64,000 nucleotides of DNA, from assembly GCF_014108865.1 (NCBI RefSeq), contig NZ_CP053928.1, forward strand, positions 1,674,001 to 1,738,000, read 5' to 3'. Shown here piece by piece: positions 25,880 to 34,538 of the stretch. Each line of letters begins with the position of its first letter. The first letter of the stretch is position 1. Origin of the DNA: Nocardioides sp. WS12 (lineage in GTDB: Bacteria > Actinomycetota > Actinomycetes > Propionibacteriales > Nocardioidaceae). Below the pieces are notes generated by a model. That model did not search any database. It was not told where the DNA came from and saw only the letters and a list, made by a program, of their open reading frames with translations. A program made the position numbers and the translations under genes.

Positions 25880-27364
25880 ATGACGAACCATGCTGAAGAC
25901 TTCTCCCTCGATTCCGCACTGCGCGCCACCGAGGGCTGGGACGACCCCGACAACGACACCTTCGAGTCCGGGTACGCGCCCGCCTCCGCCGATGAGCCCA
26001 CCGCGGGCGACATGGACCTGGCCGCGCGCCACGAACTGCGTCGCGTCGCCGGTCTGCGCACCGAGCTCGAGGACATCTCCGAGGTCGAGTACCGCCAGCT
26101 CCGGCTCGAGCGCGTCGTGCTCGTCGGGGTGTGGACCGAGGGCACCGTCCAGGATCACGAGAACGCCATGGCCGAGCTCGCGCTGCTCGCCGAGACCGCC
26201 GGTTCCGAGGTGCTCGACGCGATCTACCAGCGCCGCCAGTCGCCCGACCCGGCGACCTACATCGGCCGCGGCAAGGTCGAGGGGCTGGCCGAGATCGTCC
26301 AGGCCAGCGGCGCCGACACCGTGATCTGCGACGGTGAGCTCGCCCCCTCCCAGCTCCGCAACCTGGAGGACCGGGTCAAGGTCAAGGTCGTCGACCGGAC
26401 CGCCCTGATCCTCGACATCTTCGCCCAACACGCGAAGTCGGCCGAAGGCCAGGCGCAGGTCGAGCTGGCCCAGCTCAGCTACATGAAGCAGCGGCTGCGT
26501 GGTTGGGGTGGCAGCCTGTCGCGCCAGGCCGGTGGCCGCGTCGGTGCCGACGGTGCCGGTATCGGTGGCCGTGGTCCCGGTGAGACCAAGATCGAGACCG
26601 ACCGCCGCCGGATCAACGACAAGATCGCCAAGCTCCGCCGCGAGTTGAAGGTGATGAAGGGGACCCGCGACACCAAGCGCCAGGAGCGCCGTCGCAACCA
26701 CATCCCCTCGGTCGCCATCGCGGGCTACACCAACGCCGGCAAGTCCTCGCTGCTCAACCGGCTGACGGGTGCGGGAGTGCTCGTCGAGGACTCCCTCTTC
26801 GCGACGCTCGATCCCACCACTCGTCGTACCACGACCGGCGACGGCCGGATCTTCACGATGAGCGACACGGTCGGCTTCGTGCGGCACCTGCCGCACCAGT
26901 TGGTCGAGGCATTCCGCTCGACCCTCGAAGAGGTGGCCGACGCCGACCTGATCGTCCACGTCGTCGACGGTTCGCACCCCGACCCCGAAGGCCAGTTGAC
27001 CGCGGTCCGTGCGGTGCTCGCCGACATCGACGCCGGGGGCGTCCCCGAACTGGTCGTGATCAACAAGATCGACGCCGCGGACCCGCTCGTCATCGACCGC
27101 CTGCTGCGCCGCGAGCCGCACTCCATTGCTGTCTCCGCCCACACGGGTGAGGGCATCAAGGAGGCGCTCGCCCTGATCGAGGCCGACCTGCCGCGACCGC
27201 GGGTCGAGTTCTCCGCGCTGGTGCCCTACGCCCGCGGCGACCTGATCGACCGGATCCACAAGGACGGCGAGATCGCCACCATCGAGCACACCGCCGACGG
27301 CAGCCACGTCACCGGTCGCGCGAGTGAAGCGCTCGCGGGCGACCTCGCGACGTACGCCGTCTGA
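25880..27364 (+). CDS. hflX: GTPase HflX
   Basis: A 494-residue HflX: N-terminal HflX domain (YIGRGKVEGL, VICDGELAPSQLRNLE), a helical hinge (GRGPGETKIETDRRRI), then the G domain with GYTNAGKSSLLN, DTVGFVRHLP and NKIDAADP. HflX splits stalled or heat-damaged 70S ribosomes and binds 50S. The start at 25880 is ten nt after TACGCT; an in-frame extension back to 25751 would run into the inverted repeats and adds no family sequence. It follows dapF by 4 kb with accessory genes between. Confidence 0.95.
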   Translation: MTNHAEDFSLDSALRATEGWDDPDNDTFESGYAPASADEPTAGDMDLAARHELRRVAGLRTELEDISEVEYRQLRLERVVLVGVWTEGTVQDHENAMAELALLAETAGSEVLDAIYQRRQSPDPATYIGRGKVEGLAEIVQASGADTVICDGELAPSQLRNLEDRVKVKVVDRTALILDIFAQHAKSAEGQAQVELAQLSYMKQRLRGWGGSLSRQAGGRVGADGAGIGGRGPGETKIETDRRRINDKIAKLRRELKVMKGTRDTKRQERRRNHIPSVAIAGYTNAGKSSLLNRLTGAGVLVEDSLFATLDPTTRRTTTGDGRIFTMSDTVGFVRHLPHQLVEAFRSTLEEVADADLIVHVVDGSHPDPEGQLTAVRAVLADIDAGGVPELVVINKIDAADPLVIDRLLRREPHSIAVSAHTGEGIKEALALIEADLPRPRVEFSALVPYARGDLIDRIHKDGEIATIEHTADGSHVTGRASEALAGDLATYAV

Positions 27365-27394
27365 CCATCGCGCCCCTGCGTCTGCGTGCGACGC

Positions 27395-27445
27395 ACCAAC
27401 CAGATTTGTCGCGATCTGGGCCGTTCGGCAGCAAATTCAGTTGGT
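27395..27445. other. Long imperfect inverted repeat between hflX and the SGNH gene
   Basis: ACCAACCAGATTTG (27395-27408) faces CAAATTCAGTTGGT (27432-27445). The outer 6 and inner 5 bp pair; the middle 3 do not. A smaller AGAT ... ATCT pair is nested inside. It could be the hflX terminator or an operator for the next gene. Confidence 0.4.
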
Positions 27446-27463
27446 AGGACGGATGATTTCGGC

Positions 27464-28153
27464 GTGACTCGGCACTTCACCCACCACCGCCCTCGGCTGC
27501 TGCTGGCCGTCCTCACGGTGCTCCTCGTCGCCGCCGTGAGTACGACGGTTCTGGGCCGCGCAGGTGCCCGGACCGACCGTTGCGGGTTGGTCGGCGAACG
27601 CGCCGAGCAGCGGGCAGCAGTCGTGACCGGGGCCGGTGCCGACGTCCTCGTGATCGGCGACTCCTACTCCGTCGGCGCCGGTGTCCGGGCGCGCGACTCG
27701 TGGCCGGTGCGGCTGCCTGGCCGGGTCCGCGTCGACGGCTTCTCCGGCAGCGGGTTCACGGTCGGGGCAAGCCAGTGCGGCGACGCCTCCTTCGCGACGC
27801 GTGCCGCCCGCTCGCTGCGCACGTCGACCGCTCTGGTCGTCGTCGAAGGCGGGCTCAACGACTACGACCAGTCCCTCGAGGACCTCGAAGCCGGCTTCGC
27901 GCGCCTGATGCAGGTGCTCGACGGGCGGCAGGTGCTGATCGTCGGCCCGCCGCCGGCGCCGGAACGCCCGCGGACGGATGTCGAGGCGGTGGACGCCGCC
28001 CTCGCGCGGCTCGCGGCGGACCAGGGGACGGCCTACCTGTCGATGATCGACGTGGACCTCACCTACCTCGACGACGACCTGCATCCCGACCCTGCTGGGC
28101 ACCGGGTCTTCGGTGACCGGGTGGCCGACCGGGTGCGGGACCTGCTCGGCTGA
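27464..28153 (+). CDS. Secreted SGNH/GDSL-family hydrolase
   Basis: A 229-residue protein with an N-terminal signal or TM helix (RLLLAVLTVLLVAAVSTTVL). It has block I VIGDSYSVGAG with the nucleophile Ser, Asn in GGLNDYD, and the catalytic Asp-His pair in DDDLHPDPAGH. SGNH hydrolases cleave acyl esters on lipids or cell-wall glycans. I chose GTG 27464, preceded by GATGAT six nt upstream; the longer ATG frame from 27386 would put extra residues before the signal helix. The exact substrate is unknown. Confidence 0.8.
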   Translation: MTRHFTHHRPRLLLAVLTVLLVAAVSTTVLGRAGARTDRCGLVGERAEQRAAVVTGAGADVLVIGDSYSVGAGVRARDSWPVRLPGRVRVDGFSGSGFTVGASQCGDASFATRAARSLRTSTALVVVEGGLNDYDQSLEDLEAGFARLMQVLDGRQVLIVGPPPAPERPRTDVEAVDAALARLAADQGTAYLSMIDVDLTYLDDDLHPDPAGHRVFGDRVADRVRDLLG

Positions 28154-28154
28154 G

Positions 28155-29054
28155 TCAGAGCCGACAGGCTCCGGCTCGGGTCAGTTCGGCGCCGTGCTCC
28201 TGGGCGACGGCCACCAGTCGCTGCGCGAGTGGAGACAGGGCGCCCCGGGTGAGCGCGTAGATCTGCCGTGGCGGCAGGTTGCCCCGCAGCGGGTGCAGGA
28301 CGATGTCGTCGCCGGCGTCCGGTGCGGTGATGGCCAGCAGCGGCATGATCGCGCAGCCGAGTCCAGCGCGGACCACGGAGACGACGGCCTGGTTGTCCGC
28401 CGTACGGAAGACGACATCCGGGACGACTCCATGCTCGGCGAGGTGCCCTTCCACTCGGGCCTGGTCGCAGATCGCCGGGAGCGCGACCATCGGCATCCCG
28501 TCGAGCTTCTTGAGCGCGACCGCGCCTTCCGCGAACTCGCCACGGCGCGCGACGAGCACGTGGTGGTCCTCGAGGATCAAGGTGCTGTCGACGCCGTCGC
28601 CGCCTGCCGCGTCGAGGAAGAGCACGTCGAGGTCGCCGGGATCGGGTGTGTCGTCCTCGTCCTCGAACAGCCGGATGTCGCAGTCAGGGTGCTCGGCGCG
28701 GAGTCGCCCGACCACCGTCGGCAGCAGCACGTTGGTGACGGTCTGGAAGGTCCCGACGTCGATCCGCCCGTCCCCGGCGTGGAACCGCGCGACGTCGTCG
28801 CGCAGTGAGCGCGACCGGTCCAGGACGGAGCGGGCACCGTTCAGCACGAGTCGACCGAGTGCTGTGAGGCGGACGGGTCGTGGTCCACCGGGCCGGTCGA
28901 ACACTGCCCCGCCCACCGCGCGCTCCAGGGCGGCGATCTGCTGACTCAAGGTCGACTGCGTGTAGCCCAGCCGCGCGGCGGCGCGGCTGAAGGTGCCTTC
29001 GTCGGCGACCGCGTCGAGGGCCTGGAGGTGGCGGAGCTCGTACACAGGAAGCAT
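28155..29054 (-). CDS. LysR family transcriptional regulator
   Basis: A 299-residue LysR protein. The N-terminal winged helix reads LRHLQALDAVADEGTFSRAA and YTQSTLSQQIAALERAVGG, then a periplasmic-binding-like effector domain with GTFQTVTNVLLPTVVGRL. It is divergent from the hydrolase gene at 29126 with 71 bp between, the standard LysR layout, so it probably activates the hydrolase/LLM operon. The start at 29054 matches the family N-terminus. Its 3' end is one base after the SGNH stop. Confidence 0.9.
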   Translation of the reverse strand: MLPVYELRHLQALDAVADEGTFSRAAARLGYTQSTLSQQIAALERAVGGAVFDRPGGPRPVRLTALGRLVLNGARSVLDRSRSLRDDVARFHAGDGRIDVGTFQTVTNVLLPTVVGRLRAEHPDCDIRLFEDEDDTPDPGDLDVLFLDAAGGDGVDSTLILEDHHVLVARRGEFAEGAVALKKLDGMPMVALPAICDQARVEGHLAEHGVVPDVVFRTADNQAVVSVVRAGLGCAIMPLLAITAPDAGDDIVLHPLRGNLPPRQIYALTRGALSPLAQRLVAVAQEHGAELTRAGACRL

Positions 29055-29072
29055 CGTACAGAGCGATGGACT

Positions 29073-29098
29073 TGATCGAAAGTAATCGCTTTTCAGAA
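29073..29098. promoter_or_regulatory. Possible LysR binding site
   Basis: The region has GATCGAAAGTAATCGCTTTTC, an imperfect dyad (GAAAG against CTTTTC) in the 71-bp gap between the LysR gene and its divergent target. It lies upstream of TAGCGT (29113-29118). Placement fits a LysR site; sequence match is weak. Confidence 0.35.
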
Positions 29099-29125
29099 AC
29101 ACTGCGCGGGCCTAGCGTCGACCGC

Positions 29126-29941
29126 ATGACACCAGAGACCAGCTACGACGTGAACGGCGTGACCCTCTGCGCCCAGACCTTCGGCTCGCCCACCGACCCA
29201 GCCCTGCTGTTGATCCACGGGGCCTGCGCGTCCCTCGTGTGGTGGGAGACCGAACTGTGCGAGCGTCTGGCCGCGGCCGGGCGCTTCGTGATCCGCTACG
29301 ACCAGCGGGACACCGGCCGCTCGAGCAGCTTCCCGGTCGGTCGGCCGGGCTACGCGATGAGTGACCTCGCCACCGACGCGGTCGGCCTCCTCGACGTCCT
29401 CGGCGTCGAGAGCGCCCATGTCGTGGGCCGATCGATGTCCGGGGGCATCGCGCTCTTCCTCGGCCTCGACCACCCGGAGCGAACCCGTTCGGTCACCCTG
29501 GTGACCACCACGCCCGGCGACCTGCCGATGGGGGAGCTCGACGTACCGCCGGACCCCGACCCGACCGATGGCGCGGCCGTCGTGGAGTACCTCGTCGCGG
29601 CCCTGCGTGCGTACGCCGGCGCCTCGCCCCACTTCGACGAGGCAGCCGTCCGGGAGCTCGCGGTCACGGACATCGCGAGGACCCGCGACATCGCCGCCAC
29701 CCTCGGCAACCACTACGCGATGGACTTCGACGGCCCGCGCAACGGAGGGTTTGCCGACCTGCGCGTGCCGACCCTTGTCGTCCACGGGGAGCTCGACCCC
29801 GTCTTCCCGGTGTCCCACGGCGAAGCGTTGCGCGACGCGATCCCCGATGCCGAACTGGTGGTGCTCCCCGGCGCCGGGCACGACGTGCCGCGCCCGGTGT
29901 GGGACCAGTTCGTCGGGGCACTGGTGGAGTTCACGCGATGA
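29126..29941 (+). CDS. Alpha/beta hydrolase
   Basis: A 271-residue alpha/beta hydrolase. The oxyanion region is LLIHGACASLVWW, the nucleophile elbow GRSMSGGIALF holds the catalytic Ser, the acid is in HGELDPVFP and the His in GAGHDVPRP. It resembles the esterase and aclacinomycin-methylesterase-like group, but no specific substrate is visible. The ATG follows TAGCGT by 7 nt (leaderless). It overlaps the LLM oxidoreductase by ATGA and is divergent from a LysR gene. Confidence 0.85.
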   Translation: MTPETSYDVNGVTLCAQTFGSPTDPALLLIHGACASLVWWETELCERLAAAGRFVIRYDQRDTGRSSSFPVGRPGYAMSDLATDAVGLLDVLGVESAHVVGRSMSGGIALFLGLDHPERTRSVTLVTTTPGDLPMGELDVPPDPDPTDGAAVVEYLVAALRAYAGASPHFDEAAVRELAVTDIARTRDIAATLGNHYAMDFDGPRNGGFADLRVPTLVVHGELDPVFPVSHGEALRDAIPDAELVVLPGAGHDVPRPVWDQFVGALVEFTR

Positions 29942-30762
29942 AGTCGGCGATCTGGATCCCGCTGTTCGACGAGCTCGCCGACCCGCTGGTCGTGGCGCGC
30001 CTCGCCGCCGAGGCCGAGGAAGCCGGTTGGGACGGGTTCTTCGTGTGGGACCACGTCCGTTGGCGTGAGCCCGTGCAGGCGGCCGCGGACCCGTGGATCA
30101 CCCTGGCCGCGATGGCAGCAGCCACGTCGACGATCCGCCTCGGCCCGATGGTGACCGCGTTGCCGCGGCGCCGCCCCCAGGTGGTCGCTCGCCACACCGC
30201 CACCCTGGATCGGCTGAGCAACGGGCGGTTGACCCTCGGAGCCGGCCTCGGCAGCGACCGGTTCGGTGGTGAGTTCTCGCGGTTCGGCGACGAGGAGGAC
30301 GACCGGGCCCGCGCGGGGATGCTCGACGAGTCACTGGCGATCCTCCGCCAGGCGTGGACGGGTGATGCGGTGCAGCACCACGGCGAACACTTCACCGTGG
30401 ACGACGTCGCGTTCCTGCCGCGTCCGGTGCAGCCGACGGTGCCGGTCTGGATCGCCGGATTCCCCGGCAGGATCCGCCCGCTGCATCGAGCGGCGCGCCA
30501 CGACGGCTTCGTGCCGGTCAACCTCGAGCACCCGGACCAGCTGGCCGAGGCTGTCGCGAAGATCGCCGACCTGCGCGTGGGTGAGCCCCCGTCGTCGTAC
30601 GACGTCGCGGTGACGTTGCCGGCGGACGCGGACCTGGCGGCGTTCCGCGCCGCGGGGGCGACCTGGTGGCTCGCCGACTTCGATCCGCACTCCATCACGG
30701 TCGACGAGGTCCGGTCCGTCATCCGTGGCGGCACGTACTCGCCCGCCAAGTTCGTCGAGTAG
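29938..30762 (+). CDS. LLM-class flavin-dependent oxidoreductase
   Basis: A 274-residue luciferase-like protein (F420- or FMN-dependent). Marks are WDGFFVWDHV, LGPMVTALPRRRPQVVARHT, LSNGRLTLGAGLGSD and PVWIAGFPGR. The family oxidises or reduces small molecules; the cofactor cannot be told here. It overlaps the hydrolase gene by ATGA, so a hydrolase-oxidoreductase pair under LysR control is likely. Its last residues, KFVE, and its TAG stop are written by a palindromic repeat fragment (30748-30769). Confidence 0.88.
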   Translation: MKSAIWIPLFDELADPLVVARLAAEAEEAGWDGFFVWDHVRWREPVQAAADPWITLAAMAAATSTIRLGPMVTALPRRRPQVVARHTATLDRLSNGRLTLGAGLGSDRFGGEFSRFGDEEDDRARAGMLDESLAILRQAWTGDAVQHHGEHFTVDDVAFLPRPVQPTVPVWIAGFPGRIRPLHRAARHDGFVPVNLEHPDQLAEAVAKIADLRVGEPPSSYDVAVTLPADADLAAFRAAGATWWLADFDPHSITVDEVRSVIRGGTYSPAKFVE

Positions 30763-30769
30763 CGAGACG
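30748..30769 (+). repeat. Shortened palindromic repeat supplying a stop codon
   Basis: AAGTTCGTCGAGTAG then CGAGACG: this equals the element at 32112-32157 with its centre deleted. The TAG of the shared AGTTCGTCGAGTAG part is the stop codon of the LLM gene. Confidence 0.55.
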
Positions 30770-30819
30770 CCTGTGGAGGGGCGTCCGCCGTCGTCGGTCG
30801 GACCATCTAGGGTTCTCCG

Positions 30820-32841
30820 GTGACCACTGACGCCGTATCGCAGACCAACCCCGTCCGGGAGTTGCTCGCGACCGCGGTGGCCGCACTCGGCGGCCAGGAG
30901 CGTGACGGCCAGGTCGCGATGGCCGACGCCGTGGCGGGTGCGTTCGCGGACAAGGAGCACCTGCTCATCCAGGCGGGCACCGGCACCGGGAAGTCGTTGG
31001 GCTACCTCGTTCCCGCGCTGCTCCACGACCGGCGCGTGGTGATCGCCACGGCGACCCTCGCCCTCCAGCACCAGCTCGTCGAGCGGGACCTGCCCCGACT
31101 GGTCAAGGCGGTCGGCACGACGCCGGGTCTCGACGCGACGTACGCCGTCCTCAAGGGCCGCTCGAACTATGCCTGTCTCCACCGGATCCGCGAGGGGGCG
31201 CCCGACGAGCAGGGCGAGCTGATCCAGATCCCCGAGGGGACGATGGGCGCGAAGGTCCTCGAACTACGCAAGTGGGCCGAGAAGGCGTCCAAGGACAAGG
31301 CGACCGGCGAGCGTGACGAGGCCCCGCGGCACACCGAGAAGGAGTGGCGCCAGGTCAGCGTCTCCGCGCGCGAGTGCCTCAGTGCCAGCAAGTGCGCGTA
31401 CGGCGAGGAGTGCTTCGCCGAGCGTGCGAAGGAGAAGGCGCAGCGTTCGCACCTGATCATCACCAACCACTCGCTGCTCGCGATCGACGCGATCGAGGGC
31501 ATCCCGATGATTCCCGAGTACGACGCCGTCGTCATCGACGAGGCGCACGAACTCGCCGCCCGGGTGACCCAGGCTGCGACCGACGAACTCTGGGCGGCCG
31601 AGGTCGAGCGGGCTGCCCGCCGCAGCATCCGCCACGTCGAGGGCAACGAGGCCGATGACCTGGCCGACGCGGCTGACGCCCTGCGTTCCGCGGTCTCCGA
31701 GGCGCCGGCGGGGCGGTTCGAGACCTTGCCCGAGGAACTGTCCGATGCCCTGGTGCTGGTCCGCGACGCTGCCCGGGCCTGCGCGTCCGCCTTCCCCAAG
31801 GCCGAGGCAGGCAAGGAGCCGGACCCGGCCTTCACACAGGCCAAGGGCATGGTGCAGGAGGTCTTCGCGACCGCCGAGCGGATGGCTGCCTGCTCGGAGG
31901 CCGACGTGCTCTGGCGCACCGAGGGCACCGACCGGATCCCGCCGACGCTGTGTGTCGCGCCCCTGCAGGTGTGGGGTCCGATGCGCGACAAGCTCCTGAC
32001 CGACAACACCGTGGTGCTGACGTCGGCCACCCTGATGCTCGGCGGCGACTTCGACTCGATCGCCACATCGGTCGGCCTCAAGCCTTCCGAACGCTCAGCC
32101 GGCAGGCTCGCAAGTTCGTCGAGTAGGTCGCGAGGAACGAGCGACCGTATCGAGACGTCCGACGCCCAACCGTGGCGCGGCCTCGACGTCGGCAGCCCGT
32201 TCGACTACCCCCGCCAGGGCATCCTCTACGTCGCCAAGCACCTGCCCCCGCCGGGACGCGACGGCCTCGGTCAAGCGCAGCTCGACGAGATCACCGAACT
32301 GGTCGATGCCGCCGAGGGCCGCACCCTGGGCCTGTTCTCCAGCCGCCGTGCGGCCGAGGCTGCGGCCGAGCACGTCCGCACCGCGCTGCCGCACCTGACC
32401 ACGCTGGCCCAGGGCGAGGCCCAGTTGCCGGAGCTGGCCCGCCAGTTCGTCGAGGACCCGCACACCTGCCTGTTCGGCACCCTCGGACTGTGGCAGGGCC
32501 TCGACGTCCCGGGGGACACCTGCCAGCTGGTCATCATCGACCGGATCCCGTTCCCGCGCCCCGACGACCCGTTGATGAGTGCCCGTTCGAAGGCGGCCGA
32601 CAAGGCCGGCGGCAACGGTTTCATGCAGGTCTCTGCCACCCATGCGGCGTTGCTGCTCGCGCAGGGTTCGGGTCGCTTGATCCGTACGACGTCCGACCGT
32701 GGCGTGGTCGCCGTACTCGACCCACGGCTCGCGACGGCGCGCTACGGCTCGTTCCTGAAGTCGAGCCTGCCGCCCATGTGGGCGACGACCGACCCGGCCA
32801 TGGTCCGGGCCGCGTTGAAGCGGCTCAGCGCACAGCCTTGA
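30820..32841 (+). CDS. ATP-dependent DNA helicase, DinG/XPD-like, with Fe-S cysteines
   Basis: A 673-residue superfamily 2 helicase. Walker A is GTGTGKS (residues 53-59) and the DEAH box is at 240-243. Four cysteines (119, 186, 192, 198; the last three in ECLSASKCAYGEEC) fit the 4Fe-4S domain of DinG/XPD helicases. These unwind 5' to 3' and act on R-loops and repair intermediates. About 20 residues near 425-448 (SSSSRSRGTSDRIETSD) are encoded by a palindromic repeat lying between helicase motifs. GTG start, TAGGGT 6 nt upstream (leaderless). It overlaps the convergent metalloprotease gene by 17 bp. Confidence 0.88.
   Translation: MTTDAVSQTNPVRELLATAVAALGGQERDGQVAMADAVAGAFADKEHLLIQAGTGTGKSLGYLVPALLHDRRVVIATATLALQHQLVERDLPRLVKAVGTTPGLDATYAVLKGRSNYACLHRIREGAPDEQGELIQIPEGTMGAKVLELRKWAEKASKDKATGERDEAPRHTEKEWRQVSVSARECLSASKCAYGEECFAERAKEKAQRSHLIITNHSLLAIDAIEGIPMIPEYDAVVIDEAHELAARVTQAATDELWAAEVERAARRSIRHVEGNEADDLADAADALRSAVSEAPAGRFETLPEELSDALVLVRDAARACASAFPKAEAGKEPDPAFTQAKGMVQEVFATAERMAACSEADVLWRTEGTDRIPPTLCVAPLQVWGPMRDKLLTDNTVVLTSATLMLGGDFDSIATSVGLKPSERSAGRLASSSSRSRGTSDRIETSDAQPWRGLDVGSPFDYPRQGILYVAKHLPPPGRDGLGQAQLDEITELVDAAEGRTLGLFSSRRAAEAAAEHVRTALPHLTTLAQGEAQLPELARQFVEDPHTCLFGTLGLWQGLDVPGDTCQLVIIDRIPFPRPDDPLMSARSKAADKAGGNGFMQVSATHAALLLAQGSGRLIRTTSDRGVVAVLDPRLATARYGSFLKSSLPPMWATTDPAMVRAALKRLSAQP
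32112..32157 (+). repeat. Palindromic repeat in frame inside the DinG-like helicase
   Basis: The 46-bp element opens AAGTTCGTCGAGTAG and closes TATCGAGACG, with GGTCGC/GCGACC arms (32126-32146) around GAGGAAC. The copy is read in the frame in which its GAGTAG is not a stop. It interrupts a variable loop of the helicase. Confidence 0.75.
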
Positions 32842-34489
32842 CGATGATGCTCTGGTAGACGGAGTCGTCCTTCGGAACACCTCCGCAGGTCCACTCGAAG
32901 TTGCGTGTGCCGCAGCTGACGTAGCGGGTGCTGGCGCTGACGGCTGCCACCTCGACCCAGTCGACTGCTCCACCGAAGGTGTGCAGGGACACCCCGTCGC
33001 CGGCGCTGTTGAGCGCGACGATCTTGGCGACGGGCGCCTGGCCCTTCTTCTTGACGGTCACGACCGCAGCGCCGCCGGCGATGAGGTAGTTGAGGTTGAG
33101 CTGGACCCGCAGCCGCCACGCCCCGGTCATCTTGGGGACGAACCGGTAGTGCTTGGCGCTCAGGTGGTGCAGCTGGATCCGCAGGCTCTTGGAGGGCGCG
33201 GAGCCACTGAGGTTGTAGGTCCCGTACAGCGGCGCGGGCCGGTAGCCGGCGCCTTCGGAGTAGTACTGGGCAGGGTTCCGGTTCCAGAAGGCGAACCCCG
33301 CGAACTGGACGTTCATGGTGGTGCGCAGGTCCGTCAGCGTCGAGGTGATGGCCTGGACGGAGTACTGGCCGCCGGCGCCAGCCTTCTCCCACATCCTGCG
33401 GATGATCACGGGCATCAGGCCCTCGGCGGTGGGGTAGCGCTCGCCGAGGTACCGGAAGAAGATCCACGACCCGTACTGCGCGAGGTTGCCCCACCGGTCG
33501 AGCGGCTGGCTGGGTACGCCGAGCGGACCGTAGGGGAGGTAGGAGCGGTTGTCGTTGATGGAGTTGAACAGCTCGTCCTCGGCCCAGGTGGCGGTGCCCT
33601 CCATGAACCAGCCGTCCTCGTTCGCGTCGTAGGCGAACTGCACGGCGTGGAAGTACTCGTGGGCAGCGGTGACCTTGAGGTTGTCGGCCGGCGTGTGGTT
33701 GGGGTAGTCGGCGCTGCTGTAGTTGTTGTCGACGACGCAGTAGGCGGGCGCCGGGCCCTGGCCGCTGATGTTCTCGTCGGTCGCGCAGTACCCGTAGATG
33801 CCGAACTGGCCGAGTTCAGCGATGTAGATGTCCACCTTGTCGGCGCCGTTGCCACCGATGAACCCGTCGCTCGCGGGCCGCTGGTAGCCAGCGTTCGTGT
33901 AGGCGTTCGCCACCACGGAGAAGGCCTGCCAGACGAACTCGACGTAGTCGGGGTAGGCGGCGTCGGTGCCGGACCAGCGACCACTCGTGCCGTTGTTCTC
34001 CGGGTCGGCGGCGCTCGCGTCGGCTCCGTCGACGTAGTGCACGCAGAGGTAGCCGCTGCACAGGGGCGTGTTCTCCGGCGTCTGGTAGCAGGGCGGTCCG
34101 TTGTTGCCGTCGCACTCGTAGCTGCCGGAGGCGCCGAGGCCGTCGGTCGGGCGCGCGAGCAGGCGCCCGGCGTCATCCTTCTTGTCCTTGGGCAGGTCGG
34201 CCCGGCTGGCGGCGAGGTCGCGCAGCGCCAGGGTCACGTCCTTGCCGTGCTCGCGGTCGGCCTTCGTCGTGGCCGGCGCAGCGGTCGGGTCGAGCAGTTC
34301 CTCCGCCGCCTCGAGCGCCTGCTCGGCCACTTCCCGCGGAGTCTCAGCCGCGGGCGCACCCGGGCCGGCGGGAGCCGCTGGATCCGTGGGGTCGGCCTGT
34401 GCTGCGGTGCCGAGGGACGGCACGAGCAGGAGGAGGGCAAGCAGGGCGATGAGCAGCCCCGAGAAGGGCAGGTTGCTGCGGCGCGTCAT
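32825..34489 (-). CDS. Secreted metalloprotease-like protein (MXAN_6640-type)
   Basis: A 554-residue protein with a Sec signal (about residues 1-32, SLGTAAQADP). The zinc motif is AAHEYFHAVQF with a possible third ligand in FMEGTATWAEDE, so HExxH with a downstream Glu. Paired cysteines (SYECDGNNGPPC, LCSGYLC) suggest disulfides outside the cell. The C-terminal third is beta-rich. It resembles putative MXAN_6640-family metalloproteases. Target unknown. Its 3' end overlaps the helicase gene. Confidence 0.75.
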   Translation of the reverse strand: MTRRSNLPFSGLLIALLALLLLVPSLGTAAQADPTDPAAPAGPGAPAAETPREVAEQALEAAEELLDPTAAPATTKADREHGKDVTLALRDLAASRADLPKDKKDDAGRLLARPTDGLGASGSYECDGNNGPPCYQTPENTPLCSGYLCVHYVDGADASAADPENNGTSGRWSGTDAAYPDYVEFVWQAFSVVANAYTNAGYQRPASDGFIGGNGADKVDIYIAELGQFGIYGYCATDENISGQGPAPAYCVVDNNYSSADYPNHTPADNLKVTAAHEYFHAVQFAYDANEDGWFMEGTATWAEDELFNSINDNRSYLPYGPLGVPSQPLDRWGNLAQYGSWIFFRYLGERYPTAEGLMPVIIRRMWEKAGAGGQYSVQAITSTLTDLRTTMNVQFAGFAFWNRNPAQYYSEGAGYRPAPLYGTYNLSGSAPSKSLRIQLHHLSAKHYRFVPKMTGAWRLRVQLNLNYLIAGGAAVVTVKKKGQAPVAKIVALNSAGDGVSLHTFGGAVDWVEVAAVSASTRYVSCGTRNFEWTCGGVPKDDSVYQSIIVKAVR

Positions 34490-34538
34490 GGGGAAGCTCG
34501 GCCTTCATGGTCGATGGATTGAACCCCCTGACCTTACG

